64,000 nt of DNA from Parabacteroides timonensis (GTDB lineage Bacteria > Bacteroidota > Bacteroidia > Bacteroidales > Tannerellaceae). Both the position numbers and the translations under genes were made by a program. Under the pieces are notes generated by a model, which worked only from the letters and a program-made list of their open reading frames with translations, was not told the DNA's origin and did not search any database. Positions 44,970 to 53,618 of the stretch are shown here, piece by piece (within the stretch, counting starts at the first letter, position 1; each line of letters opens with the position of its first letter). The stretch spans positions 2,229,441 through 2,293,440 of the forward strand of contig NZ_LT669941.1 of NCBI RefSeq assembly GCF_900128505.1. The letters are read 5' to 3'.

Positions 44970-45263
44970 CAAAAAAGATGGAATTGGCCATTTTGTACAT
45001 CTACGGAGAGGCAAAAAATGCTGTTTAATACATTCCATAGGTCTACAGGAAAGCGAAAAATGCCGTTGAACATATTCCATATACCTACGGAACTGCAAAA
45101 ATATGTTTTTAGCTTCGTCGTAGGCATACGATGAATATTTTATAATAAAACGACCATATCCGTAGAGGTTTGGCGAGCAATTTGGGGATAGATCAATTTC
45201 GTTGATCGACTTTTTCGCAAGATTATCATCGCGTAACTTCTGACCGTAGAACTTCGGCGAATA
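44970..45263. repeat. 42-bp tandem repeat, clear for four units, decaying further
   Basis: Units start at 44970, 45012, 45054 and 45096, each 42 bp. Most begin C(A/G)AAAAA and carry CTAC(G/A)G near the end. Units 2 and 3 agree at 30 of 42 positions. Weaker copies keep the same step to about 45263 (CCGTAGA...GGCGA recurs 84 bp apart). The period is a multiple of three, so open frames run through on the minus strand, but their proteins look like artefacts. It lies upstream of the DUF6261-like gene. Confidence 0.65.
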
Positions 45264-45405
45264 TTGACTTAGGGTTGCAGCGGGATTTGCAAGGCGAAGG
45301 AATATTTGTTTTTGTGTTCTCTTTTGGTTGTTTATGTCGCTTATTTTCATCAGAGAGTTGTTAAATTGTCTTTACTGAGCCGGTGAAAAAATGGCGAGTA
45401 AAAAC

Positions 45406-45563
45406 GGTCGTTTTTTTTAGTCATTCTAAGGGGAGTACAGGCGATGAAAATTTGAACGAAATTTCAAGCCCGAAAAAATTGATTATCAAGGATTATTTTT
45501 TCTTTAAAGCTATTGTATTTTAAAAGTTTCTCACTAGCTTTGCAGTGACTAAAAAAAACGACC
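45406..45563. repeat. 158-bp AT-rich segment bounded by perfect 18-bp inverted repeats
   Basis: GGTCGTTTTTTTTAGTCA (45406-45423) recurs inverted as TGACTAAAAAAAACGACC (45546-45563). A third copy of the core, TTTTTAGTCA, follows at about 45569-45578 and makes a local hairpin with the right arm. No target duplication is seen. It could be a MITE-like relic or a regulatory/terminator structure downstream of fucP. Otherwise 45264-45729 shows no gene. Confidence 0.5.
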
Positions 45564-45729
45564 CTTATTTTTAGTCATGCCAATTAACATTCGTGCCTTT
45601 TATTTTTCAAGTCACAAAGTACAATTTATCCACTATTTTTTAACAATTGTTTTTTTCTTTCTCCGGAGAATTGGAAAAAGAATGTTAAGGTTTTGATTCT
45701 CTATTTGGGACGTACCATATTGTATAAAT

Positions 45730-46947
45730 TTATTTGCATTTAATAGCAAAATAAAGAATATAAAGGAAAGCAACCAGCGGTACAAAGAAACCGATTGCCA
45801 TATTTTCCGCTCCAATATACCCCATCAACATAGGACTGAATGCGCCACCGGCAACTCCCATCACGATATAAGAAGAAGCCTTCTTGGTGTAGCCACCCAT
45901 ACCTTCCAGACCCAATGCGAAGATGGTCGGGAACATGATCGACATAAAGAAGAAAGAAAGATAAAGCGCATACAAAGAAACCGTTCCGGCCGAGACAACC
46001 ACGAGGGCCATACAAACGGCATCCGCCAAAGCGAACCAGGTCAATAGCTTACCGGGCGACATCCATTTCATCGTGAAGCTACCCGACAGGCGACCGATCA
46101 TAAACAACGCCATACCACCGAAAGCCAGGATACGTGAGGCCTCGATATTCGTCATTTGCGGGTCGAGCTCCGTTACATAGTTAATGAAGAAACTGAAAAT
46201 CCCGGTCTGCGCCGCACAGTAGCAGAACTGGGCAACGACCGCACGCACGAACTGGCGGTGTTTCCAAATGCTGGTGGCAGGCAATTTCACATCCGCCGGG
46301 GTTTCTTCCTGATCCTCCGATTTCACTTCCGGCAGGCGGGTAAAGAAGAAGAGGACGGCAACCAGTAACACGATACTTCCTACGAGTATATAAGGCTTTG
46401 TCAATGCAAAAGCATCGCCCTCAGCACCTCCGAAGATTAATGCCCCGCCGACCAACGGCCCGAGTATCCACCCCAATCCGTTGAACGACTGCGAGAGGTT
46501 CAGACGCTGTGCGCCCGACTCCGACGGCCCCAGAATCGTGGAGTACGGATTTGCTGCCGTCTCCAATATACACAGTCCGCAGGCGATGATGAACAGCGCG
46601 ACCAGGAAAGGCGTAGCCGAATGCAGGAACGCTGCCGGGATGAAAGCGAACGCGCCGGCTGCAAACAACAACAGGCCGAGGATGATACCTTTCTTATATC
46701 CGTAGCGTTTCATAAACATTCCCGCAGGAAGAGCCATCAGGAAATAGGCGATATAAGTAGAGAATTGCACCAATCCGCTTTCGGCCTTCGTCATGGTGAA
46801 TGCGCCCTGGAAATGCTTGTTCAGTACGTCGAGCAATCCGTGAGCGAATCCCCACAAAAGGAACAGGCTGGTGATAAGTATAAAAGGCAGTAGATATGAT
46901 TTACCGTTCGGGGCGGCGAATAAGCTTTGTTTGTTTTTCTTTTCCAT
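45730..46947 (-). CDS. fucP: L-fucose permease (FucP-type MFS symporter)
   Basis: A 405-aa inner-membrane MFS transporter with twelve helices that imports L-fucose with protons. Family features include LLWGFAHGLLDVLNKHFQ in TM1, the ETAANPYSTILGP motif of the FGHS subgroup and LNLSQSFNGLGWILGPL. The frame extends 26 codons upstream into the mutarotase gene, but MEKKNKQSLF at 46947 is the normal start, 10 bp after the mutarotase stop. A role in fucose use fits fucO at 2-3 kb. Other sugars handled by this family (glucose, galactose) cannot be excluded. Confidence 0.9.
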   Translation of the reverse strand: MEKKNKQSLFAAPNGKSYLLPFILITSLFLLWGFAHGLLDVLNKHFQGAFTMTKAESGLVQFSTYIAYFLMALPAGMFMKRYGYKKGIILGLLLFAAGAFAFIPAAFLHSATPFLVALFIIACGLCILETAANPYSTILGPSESGAQRLNLSQSFNGLGWILGPLVGGALIFGGAEGDAFALTKPYILVGSIVLLVAVLFFFTRLPEVKSEDQEETPADVKLPATSIWKHRQFVRAVVAQFCYCAAQTGIFSFFINYVTELDPQMTNIEASRILAFGGMALFMIGRLSGSFTMKWMSPGKLLTWFALADAVCMALVVVSAGTVSLYALYLSFFFMSIMFPTIFALGLEGMGGYTKKASSYIVMGVAGGAFSPMLMGYIGAENMAIGFFVPLVAFLYILYFAIKCK

Positions 46948-46957
46948 CTGATTGTTT

Positions 46958-47299
46958 TTATTCGGGAAGTTTGAATATGCGATCCATAAGTTGCCATTTC
47001 TCGGCCGACGAAGCACCGGGGGCAACCTGCTGGTAACGGGCTACAAAGTCCTCCCATTCGGCCTGCCGGTCGAGAGTTGCGAGGCGGGCGAAGGCGGTGT
47101 CCCAGTCGAAGTCGTCGGGGGTTTCAAGGATCATGAACAAGCGGTTACCGAGGCGGTAAATCTGCATATCCAGTATGCCTACTTCGCGGATACCCTGGCC
47201 GATCTCCGGCCAAAAATTCTCAGGCGAGTGCCAATACATGTATTCCTGTATCAGTTTTTCGTCGTCTTTCAAGTCTAGTGTCTGACAATATCTCTTCAT
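46958..47299 (-). CDS. L-rhamnose/L-fucose mutarotase (RhaM family)
   Basis: A 113-aa dimeric alpha/beta-barrel enzyme that interconverts the anomers of a 6-deoxy-sugar. It has the RhaM family pattern: an N-terminal RYCQTLDLK strand, YMYWHSPENFWPEI (catalytic His/Tyr region), LGNRLFMILET, and a C-terminal WQLMDRIFKL. The start is the ATG at 47299; the longer frame uses a TTG. A -7 box (TACCTTTG, 47321-47328) lies 18-22 nt upstream. It is transcribed ahead of fucP, so fucose is the likely substrate. Confidence 0.88.
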   Translation of the reverse strand: MKRYCQTLDLKDDEKLIQEYMYWHSPENFWPEIGQGIREVGILDMQIYRLGNRLFMILETPDDFDWDTAFARLATLDRQAEWEDFVARYQQVAPGASSAEKWQLMDRIFKLPE

Positions 47300-47320
47300 A
47301 ACTATAATATTAAGGAAATG

Positions 47321-47328
47321 CAAAGGTA
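47321..47328 (-). promoter_or_regulatory. -7 box of the mutarotase-fucP operon
   Basis: The minus strand reads TACCTTTG, a perfect TAnnTTTG. The predicted start is near 47317 with an 18-nt leader. No spaced -33 element is seen, so an activator is possible. Confidence 0.55.
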
Positions 47329-47360
47329 CTATTTTCTGTTAATAAATGAATGCATAATCA

Positions 47361-47385
47361 AGGCGTCCGGAAATGCCGGACGCCT
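47361..47385 (-). terminator. GC-rich hairpin after the DUF4153 gene
   Basis: AGGCGTCCGG-AAATG-CCGGACGCCT is a perfect 10-bp stem located 6 bp past the stop codon. The T-run is weak, but the stem is very stable. Confidence 0.6.
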
Positions 47386-47391
47386 GACGGG

Positions 47392-48876
47392 TTATTTCTT
47401 TTGAAGGTAACAGGCCGGGGTCATGTAGGAAACCCGATAGGCCGAATCGGGCGAAGAGCGGTAGAGGCTGATCGTCTGGAAAACGAGCTTTGCCGAATCC
47501 ATATCAAACTCAAGAAGAATGGGGAAAGCCTCTTCGGGAATGGTGTCGCCGGGCTGGATGCTTGCTTTGGAGAGCTGGTTATTCCAGAAGGTGGAGATAT
47601 CTTCGCTGTAAATAGTCTCTTCTGCCTTGTTAAAAATATAAAATGTATCCCGCTCGATGGTCGTCCACATACTATTGGAACTTCTGTACCCGCTGATAGG
47701 TATCAATGTCCGGTAACCGGAAATATCGACTGGGGCATTGCCGTCGATCTCTATGAAGGAGCGGAAATCGTAGGTCGTTTCCTTCGGGGGATAATTGCCG
47801 CGCCGGGTTTGTGAGATCCGTTCGATATCTTCTGCCGTGATACCGGGTATATAGGTCACAGCAGACAGGAAAACGATAGCCAGGCATGCTGCATACAGGT
47901 AACGCCCCCACTGCCGGGTGAAAAACAGTGCGACAAGGCCGGTCAGGATGCCTCCGACCGCCACCAGGTAAACGCGCGGCTCCGTGAATCCGTACTGGTT
48001 GATGCGGTAGTAGACGCCGATCCAGTACATCACCAGTGCGGGCAGTACGGCAAAGCTGGCATAGCGGTAAAACCAGTCGTAATACCGTTTCGAAAGAAAG
48101 ACCTGACATCCCTTCAAAATAAAGGTAGCCGAAACGAAGCTGACAACAATATAGGCAACCGCCCCTTTCGGTAGCGACCAGAGGATAGCAACCTTGATGA
48201 AGTAAAGATATAGGATCACCGCGTAAATCAACAGAGCCGGCGAAAGTACATAGTTCAGTAAAACCTCGAACAGGCGGTTGCGGCTCTCCTCCCCTTCCTC
48301 TTTCGCCTGGTTGAACATCAGGAACAACAGGGGCATGGCGCACATATATATAATGTAGGCGGCTTCGGTATAGAAACGCCGGTCGCTTCCCTGCCATATC
48401 TCGAAGATATATTGTATGGAGACGTAGATCGAAATAGCCAACAAGTATGCGATACCCGCTAACAGTCCGGCCGACAGCATCGCTTTCATATACCGGAGGG
48501 CGACGCGCACGAATTCATCATTCTCTTTCTTCCAGCCGCTCACTAGGTAGACAAGTTGCACGACGACAAGCGATACGAGGTACTGGGGCGTCCATATCCT
48601 CTCCATCGTCCACAAGAAAAAAGGCAGGCAGAAGAGGGCGGACAGGTAATAGATCCAGCGGTAAGATGTCCGCGAGAAGAGTCCGTTCAACATATATGTC
48701 GCCAGGAACAGGATGGGGAAATAGGCCAGTGGGGTTTCCAGAAACTTATATTCGTATCCGCTCTCGAAATGGAAACATCCCAACAGTGCGAAGGCAACCG
48801 ATAGCAGTACCTCCACCGGATGTAAACGGATGGCCAGCCGTAACCGGGCTATCAGTATTTCTATTTTCTTTTTCAT
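47392..48876 (-). CDS. DUF4153 family polytopic membrane protein
   Basis: A 494-aa inner-membrane protein with about eleven helices from residue ~20 to ~345 (for example LLSVAFALLGCFHF, YLVSLVVVQLVYLVSG, YLVAVGGILTGLVALFF). A soluble C-terminal domain follows (~350-494) with the family-typical region around YDFRSFIEIDGNAPVDISGYR. It matches DUF4153 in layout; function unknown. A stand-alone gene, divergent from ferritin. Confidence 0.8.
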   Translation of the reverse strand: MKKKIEILIARLRLAIRLHPVEVLLSVAFALLGCFHFESGYEYKFLETPLAYFPILFLATYMLNGLFSRTSYRWIYYLSALFCLPFFLWTMERIWTPQYLVSLVVVQLVYLVSGWKKENDEFVRVALRYMKAMLSAGLLAGIAYLLAISIYVSIQYIFEIWQGSDRRFYTEAAYIIYMCAMPLLFLMFNQAKEEGEESRNRLFEVLLNYVLSPALLIYAVILYLYFIKVAILWSLPKGAVAYIVVSFVSATFILKGCQVFLSKRYYDWFYRYASFAVLPALVMYWIGVYYRINQYGFTEPRVYLVAVGGILTGLVALFFTRQWGRYLYAACLAIVFLSAVTYIPGITAEDIERISQTRRGNYPPKETTYDFRSFIEIDGNAPVDISGYRTLIPISGYRSSNSMWTTIERDTFYIFNKAEETIYSEDISTFWNNQLSKASIQPGDTIPEEAFPILLEFDMDSAKLVFQTISLYRSSPDSAYRVSYMTPACYLQKK

Positions 48877-49035
48877 ATACGATATATTTAGTTATAAAAC
48901 GAAGATAAGGATTTCTTATTACATTAATATAAAGGATAATATATATCCGGTGCAACAAATCGTATTCTACCCGAACAAATTCGGAAGCTGTTTGTTTTAT
49001 AAGTAAAACTATAAACATATATAAAACATACAGCT

Positions 49036-49518
49036 ATGACTTTAAGTAGAAAATTATCCGATGCTCTTAACGAGCAGATCCTTGCAGAGATGTGGTCTTC
49101 CAACCTTTATCTGTCGATGTCCATTCATTTTGCCCAGTTGGGTTTGGACGGTTGCGCGCACTGGATGAAAAAGCAGTCGCAGGAAGAGTTGGAACATGCG
49201 TATTCGATGATAGATTATTCAATCAAACGGGGCGGACAGGTTAAACTGGACCAGATCAATGTGGTTCCGACAGCCTTCGGTACGCCTCAGGAAATATTCG
49301 AACATGTATATCAGCATGAAGTACATGTATCCGAGTTGATCGACAAACTGGTAGACGTGGCCGCAGCCGAGAAGGACAAGGCTACCCAGGATTTCCTGTG
49401 GGGTTTTGTGCGTGAACAGGTTGAAGAAGAAGCAACAGCCAAGAATATTGTAGAGAAGCTCAAGATGTATGGCGAACATCACATCGCCATTATGGATCAT
49501 CACTTGGGTAAAAGATAA
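49036..49518 (+). CDS. ftnA: Ferritin (FtnA type)
   Basis: A 160-aa non-heme ferritin that stores iron as a 24-mer cage. Ferroxidase residues line up with E. coli FtnA: E18, E51, H54 (QSQEELEHAYSM), plus downstream Glu and Gln in FLWGFVREQVEEE. Length and start (MTLSRKLSDALNEQI) are normal. It is distinct from the Dps-like protein at 3.2 kb. A short palindrome CCGAACAAATTCGG lies ~55 bp upstream. Confidence 0.96.
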   Translation: MTLSRKLSDALNEQILAEMWSSNLYLSMSIHFAQLGLDGCAHWMKKQSQEELEHAYSMIDYSIKRGGQVKLDQINVVPTAFGTPQEIFEHVYQHEVHVSELIDKLVDVAAAEKDKATQDFLWGFVREQVEEEATAKNIVEKLKMYGEHHIAIMDHHLGKR

Positions 49519-49607
49519 ATATGGGCTATTAGTTATTATTGATTTTTTCTGTCAAAATCCGGCGTGTTGCTTTTCTGCCATTAAGCAGCATCCGGTAAAA
49601 ATAAAAA

Positions 49608-49652
49608 ATCCATCCGGAAGAGATTCGTTTCCCATCCGGATGGATATTTTTT
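49608..49652. terminator. Bidirectional terminator between ftnA and the SGNH hydrolase
   Basis: ATCCATCCGG (49608-49617) pairs with CCGGATGGAT (49636-49645), followed by ATTTTTT on the plus strand and GATTTTTTATTTTT on the minus strand. Confidence 0.85.
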
Positions 49653-49683
49653 GCCCATAGGCATTTCCTGATTAACCTATTCT

Positions 49684-50460
49684 CTATTCTAATGCTTTCA
49701 TGATCGCTTTTCCCCAAAGCTGTCCTAAAACGGCTGCTCCCTTCTCATTGGGGTGAAGGTAGAAAGTTCCGGCATTCCCGTCTTCGGGGAAAAGATCGGT
49801 TTGATAATTCTCTTTGAAATAATCGAAGCCATCGGTATCTCCCATGAAAACCTGGCCGGGGAAACGTTTGCCGTAGTCCGCCACCAGCGATTGCAATACG
49901 GGATAATAGTTCTGCAAACGGTTCAATCCCTCTTTCAGGTACATCGCCCCGTTATAGGTGTTCGGGCTATACCATACCGGACGATGCAGGACAATCTTGC
50001 AATTCGGATATAACGCCAGCAACTGGTCGATGATCGCCTTCATGTTCTCTCCATATTTTTCCGGGGAAGCCGGGGCACCGTTCGGGCCGGTAATTGCGCT
50101 GTCGTTCGTTCCGAGCATAATGGAGAAGACCAGAGTGGCCCATGTTTCGTCTGCGAACTTGTCGGCGGCCGCTTTTGCTCTCGGGAAAAGTTTTTCCGTC
50201 CGGGGTAGGTAGTCGGTAGTCGTACAGCCGCTCACACCCTGGTTCGAATACTTTACCGAAGTGACGGAGGGTTGTTTGGTCAGGTACAAGGCAGCCTTGA
50301 CGGGGGGAGCATCGTGCGTAGGTTTTTTGATCAACGCTCCCTCCGTTATACTGTTTCCTATAAATACGACATTCAGATTTTTCATATTCTCTCCTTTTAT
50401 AAAAGGATTACCGATTGCCAGTGCCAGCAACAGGCATGTTATTTTCCCGATCAGTTTCAT
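49684..50460 (-). CDS. SGNH/GDSL-type esterase or lipase, secreted
   Basis: A 258-aa protein with a signal peptide (~1-23, KLIGKITCLLLALAIGNPF) and the SGNH blocks: VVFIGNSITEG (catalytic Ser in GNSIT), the glycine block near NQGVSGCTT, LGTNDS (Asn block), and FYLHPNEKGAA (His with the preceding Asp/Pro). It probably removes acetyl or other ester groups from glycans. The start overlaps the substrate-binding protein gene by 53 bp. A later Met at residue 26 would remove the overlap but also the signal peptide, so the long form is preferred. Confidence 0.88.
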   Translation of the reverse strand: MKLIGKITCLLLALAIGNPFIKGENMKNLNVVFIGNSITEGALIKKPTHDAPPVKAALYLTKQPSVTSVKYSNQGVSGCTTTDYLPRTEKLFPRAKAAADKFADETWATLVFSIMLGTNDSAITGPNGAPASPEKYGENMKAIIDQLLALYPNCKIVLHRPVWYSPNTYNGAMYLKEGLNRLQNYYPVLQSLVADYGKRFPGQVFMGDTDGFDYFKENYQTDLFPEDGNAGTFYLHPNEKGAAVLGQLWGKAIMKALE

Positions 50461-51346
50461 ATTCGTTTTGCAGAGTTAATTGATTTGTTTGCGAAGATAA
50501 AAATAAATCAACTATTTCCGGATGCTTTTTCAACCAAACTTTCGCTCCTTCCAATTCGCGCATCGGATACTGTTCCATGATGTCCATAAGCTCACTCAAC
50601 TGGTCGCCGGTGAACTTGAAGTTACGGAAGAACCGAGCCACGTCGGGATGTGTTTGTGAGAAGCCTTTGGTGGCAACGGCTGCAATATGTTCGGCATCCC
50701 CGTAAATTCCTTTGCTGTCTTCCAGAAACTTCAAATTATACCGCGAAAACATCCAATGGGGCATCCAGCCGGTGACGACGATCCATTCATTATGTTCGAC
50801 CGACTTCTGCAAAAAAGCGGTCATGGTCGGCCCGCTCGACGGCATCAGCTTCAACGACAGGTCATATTCTTTGACGACCTCTTCCGTCAGGTTCATCAGG
50901 CTGGCACCGATATCGATACCGATAATTTCGTTGTTGAAACGTTCCTTATTCGTCTCCAATTCCTCTATCGTATTGATTGTTACGTAAGAAGGAACAGCCA
51001 AACCCAGACGGGCATTGTCGAACGGTACACCGACTGTTTCCAACCGGTCGCCGTATTGCCGCATGTAGTCGACATGCGTATTCGGAAGCCAGGCATCCAG
51101 GAAAAGGTCTACTTTTCCCGCAGCGACTGAAGTAAAGATAGGCGCGATGTCTGCATTTTTCAACGTGACTTTGTATCCCTGCTCCTCCAACATCGCTTTA
51201 GCCAGGTAGCTCATAGCAATCCCTTCCGACCAGTTCACGTAGCCGATCGAAATCTCTTTCGGACCTTTCTCCCGGCTACATCCGGACAGGAACATAATGA
51301 CTGCCAAAAGCAGGACTAAACTGATAAGTATAACTAATCTTCTCAT
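50408..51346 (-). CDS. opuAC: Glycine betaine ABC transporter, substrate-binding lipoprotein
   Basis: A 312-aa OpuAC/ProX-type binding protein. The lipobox MFLSGCSRE gives a lipidated Cys at ~21. The mature protein has the family pattern ISIGYVNWSEGIAMSYLAKAM, a VDLFLDAWLPNTH segment and VVTGWMPHWMFSRYNLKFLED, whose tryptophans form the cage for quaternary amines. The frame extends 8 codons upstream; MRRLVILIS at 51346 is preferred. It is third in the operon after the ATPase and permease. It would bind glycine betaine or a related compatible solute for osmoprotection. Confidence 0.92.
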   Translation of the reverse strand: MRRLVILISLVLLLAVIMFLSGCSREKGPKEISIGYVNWSEGIAMSYLAKAMLEEQGYKVTLKNADIAPIFTSVAAGKVDLFLDAWLPNTHVDYMRQYGDRLETVGVPFDNARLGLAVPSYVTINTIEELETNKERFNNEIIGIDIGASLMNLTEEVVKEYDLSLKLMPSSGPTMTAFLQKSVEHNEWIVVTGWMPHWMFSRYNLKFLEDSKGIYGDAEHIAAVATKGFSQTHPDVARFFRNFKFTGDQLSELMDIMEQYPMRELEGAKVWLKKHPEIVDLFLSSQTNQLTLQNEYETDRENNMPVAGTGNR

Positions 51347-51376
51347 AAAAATTTCTTTTTTGTTAATCACTCGGAA

Positions 51377-52192
51377 TTATCTCTTACGGACAAATCCTTG
51401 GGTTATACGATCGAGCACGATAGCCAGAATCACAACGGCTATACCTCCTTCGAAACCGAGCCCGATCTTCATCTGGGTAATTCCTTTCAATACGATCTCG
51501 CCCAAACCTCCGGCAGAAATCATCGCTGCGATCACTACCATCGACAAGGCCATCATGATCGTCTGGTTAACCCCGGTCATAATCGTCGGTAATGCCAGCG
51601 GCAACTGCACCTTAAACAACAACTGTCGCGAAGTCGCCCCAAACGACCGGGTCGCCTCCACAATATCCTCCGGAACCTGACGGATGCCCAGGTCTGTCAG
51701 GCGGACTACCGGCGGCATCGCAAAGATCACCGTAGCAAAAGCTCCAGGTACAGGCCCCAGCCCGAAGAACAATACAGCAGGAATCAGATAAACGAAGGCA
51801 GGCATTGTCTGCATCAAATCCATTAGCGGACGGATTATTTTGGCGGCAATGTTGTTGCGTGCCGTCCAGATCCCCAACGGTACACCCAAAACCAGGGCGA
51901 TAACCGTAGAGGATAAGACCAGTGCTACCGTTTGCATCGTTTGTTCCCAGAAGCCCATCCCATAGATCAGGAATAGCCCCAGCAGGGTAAGTACCGCCGT
52001 ACCTTTTCCCGCTTTAAACCAGGCTAAAACGGTCAGTGCCAGAATCATCACATAAAACGGTATCCATAATAAGCCGTGTTGGAAGCCGTCGATAAAGCTA
52101 CCGATGCCATTATTTATTATATCAAAGAAAGGGGCCCAATGTTCTGTCAGCCAGTTGATGGCTATTTCTATATATTGTCCGATATTAATCAT
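51377..52192 (-). CDS. opuAB: Glycine betaine ABC transporter, permease
   Basis: A 271-aa inner-membrane permease of the ProW/OpuAB type with about six helices. It shows the EAA loop contacting the ATPase (VEATRSFGATSRQLLFKVQLPLALPTIMTGVNQ) and ends near MVVIAAMISAGGLGEIVLKG. It overlaps the ATPase gene by 4 bp (start inside the stop region), so the two are translationally coupled, and lies 30 bp before the binding protein. Confidence 0.94.
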   Translation of the reverse strand: MINIGQYIEIAINWLTEHWAPFFDIINNGIGSFIDGFQHGLLWIPFYVMILALTVLAWFKAGKGTAVLTLLGLFLIYGMGFWEQTMQTVALVLSSTVIALVLGVPLGIWTARNNIAAKIIRPLMDLMQTMPAFVYLIPAVLFFGLGPVPGAFATVIFAMPPVVRLTDLGIRQVPEDIVEATRSFGATSRQLLFKVQLPLALPTIMTGVNQTIMMALSMVVIAAMISAGGLGEIVLKGITQMKIGLGFEGGIAVVILAIVLDRITQGFVRKR

Positions 52193-53415
52193 AAGTCTAT
52201 TGCGTTTTGAATTATTTCTTCTATTTCTTTCTGGTCTTTCCCGGTCATTTCAATGATGATGGCGGAGGGGGAGACAACTCCGATCAGCCGGTTCTCGCCG
52301 TCGACAACAGGTAAAGCTTGCCGTACTTTCGGTAGTAACGGAAGCATATCCTCCACCGTCGTATTCTCCAATACAGAAGGAACTTCCTTGAGGACAATGG
52401 AAGCAACATCTTTACTTCCCTCTTTTCGCAACTTCAGGACATCCTTATATTGTATTTCACCGATGAACTGATCCTCATTTCCTATTACCGGCAAGGCATA
52501 TAAACGTTTCTCGCGCATCTTGCGCAGGATAGTCTCAGGTCCTTCTTTCCGAAGCCTGACTACGACCGGCTGTTTCAACATGATCGAAGAAGCAGTGACG
52601 ATACGTCCCCGATCTACGCTTTCTGTAAAACGAGTGACATAGGCGTTGGCCGGATCTGTAAGGATCTCTTCGGGGGTACCGATCTGTACGATCTCGCCGT
52701 CTTTCATAATTGCGATACGATCGCCGAGCTTGATCGCTTCGTCCAGGTCGTGGGTAATGAAGACGATCGTCCTTTTCATCTTTTCCTGCAACAGGAGCAA
52801 CTCGTCCTGCATCTGTTCGCGGATAAGCGGGTCAAGGGCAGAGAAGGCTTCATCCATCAGAAGTACCTCCGGGTTGTTTGCCAGTGCACGAGCCAGTCCG
52901 ACACGCTGTTGCATACCTCCCGATAATTCGTCTACCCGCTGCTTTTCGTATCCTTTCAGGCCGACAAGCAAAACACTTTCCTGTGCTTTCTTCTCCCGTT
53001 CTTCTTTAGGAACACCCTGCAACTCCAGGCCAAACGACACATTACTCAACACCGTACGGTGGGGTAACAGTCCAAAATGCTGGAAAACCATAGCCAGTTC
53101 TTTCCTGCGTATTTGTAATAACTCTTTATCGGATGAACGGGTGATATCGACGCCGTCCAGACGGATCTCCCCCATCGAAGGTTCGTTCAGCCGGTTAATG
53201 CATCTCAGTAATGTCGATTTTCCGCTACCGGACAATCCCATGATTACGAACATCTCTCCTTCTTCTATCTCCAGGTTGGCGTTACGTACAGCTACGGTAC
53301 ATCCTGTTGCCTTGAGGATTTCCTGTTTACTTTTTCCTTTTAAGATCATCTTTTTCGCTTTGGCCTTCTCAGGTCCGAAAAGGATGGATAAGTTTTTTAT
53401 TTCAATTTTTGCCAT
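52189..53415 (-). CDS. opuAA: Glycine betaine ABC transporter, ATP-binding protein with CBS domains
   Basis: A 408-aa ATPase of the ProV/OpuAA type. It has Walker A GLSGSGKSTLL (~65-75), signature LSGGMQQRVGLARAL, Walker B VLLMDEAFSALDP and the H-loop FITHDLDEA. C-terminal tandem CBS domains (~285-400) in OpuA sense ionic strength or c-di-AMP and gate transport. The frame opens 27 codons earlier, but MAKIEIKNLSI at 53415 is the natural start. The 200-bp upstream region has two small hairpins but no clear promoter box. Confidence 0.94.
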   Translation of the reverse strand: MAKIEIKNLSILFGPEKAKAKKMILKGKSKQEILKATGCTVAVRNANLEIEEGEMFVIMGLSGSGKSTLLRCINRLNEPSMGEIRLDGVDITRSSDKELLQIRRKELAMVFQHFGLLPHRTVLSNVSFGLELQGVPKEEREKKAQESVLLVGLKGYEKQRVDELSGGMQQRVGLARALANNPEVLLMDEAFSALDPLIREQMQDELLLLQEKMKRTIVFITHDLDEAIKLGDRIAIMKDGEIVQIGTPEEILTDPANAYVTRFTESVDRGRIVTASSIMLKQPVVVRLRKEGPETILRKMREKRLYALPVIGNEDQFIGEIQYKDVLKLRKEGSKDVASIVLKEVPSVLENTTVEDMLPLLPKVRQALPVVDGENRLIGVVSPSAIIIEMTGKDQKEIEEIIQNAIDL

Positions 53416-53439
53416 ATATATTTTTGGTTTATGATACAA

Positions 53440-53525
53440 CGATCTTAGCTCCCCGAACGCATCGTTCAGACAAGTATTATTCTGTGCCGGATTCATCGTG
53501 TGAGTCCGGCAAATTTCTAACCGTA
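53440..53525 (-). other. Two small hairpins in the leader of the betaine transporter operon
   Basis: TGCCGGA/TCCGGCA (around 53486-53515) and GAACG-CAT-CGTTC (around 53457-53469) form adjacent stems in the region transcribed ahead of the ATPase gene if transcription starts near 53530. This is only suggestive of leader control. Confidence 0.3.
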
Positions 53526-53618
53526 AAATTTTGAATTATTTTATCTCAGGCGGTGGCTTTTACCCTATGCCACATTAATAAAACAAGCAAACGTTGATTT
53601 AGTTCATTTAAAACGCAT

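Noticed and set aside
44925..45350. 141-aa minus-strand frame across the 42-bp repeats
   Set aside because: Open only because the repeat period is a multiple of three and AT/CG content is low in stops in that frame; no signal, domain or start context supports it.
48877..49035. CCGAACAAATTCGG palindrome ahead of ferritin as a Fur-type site
   Set aside because: It does not match the Fur consensus and is too short to assign a regulator.
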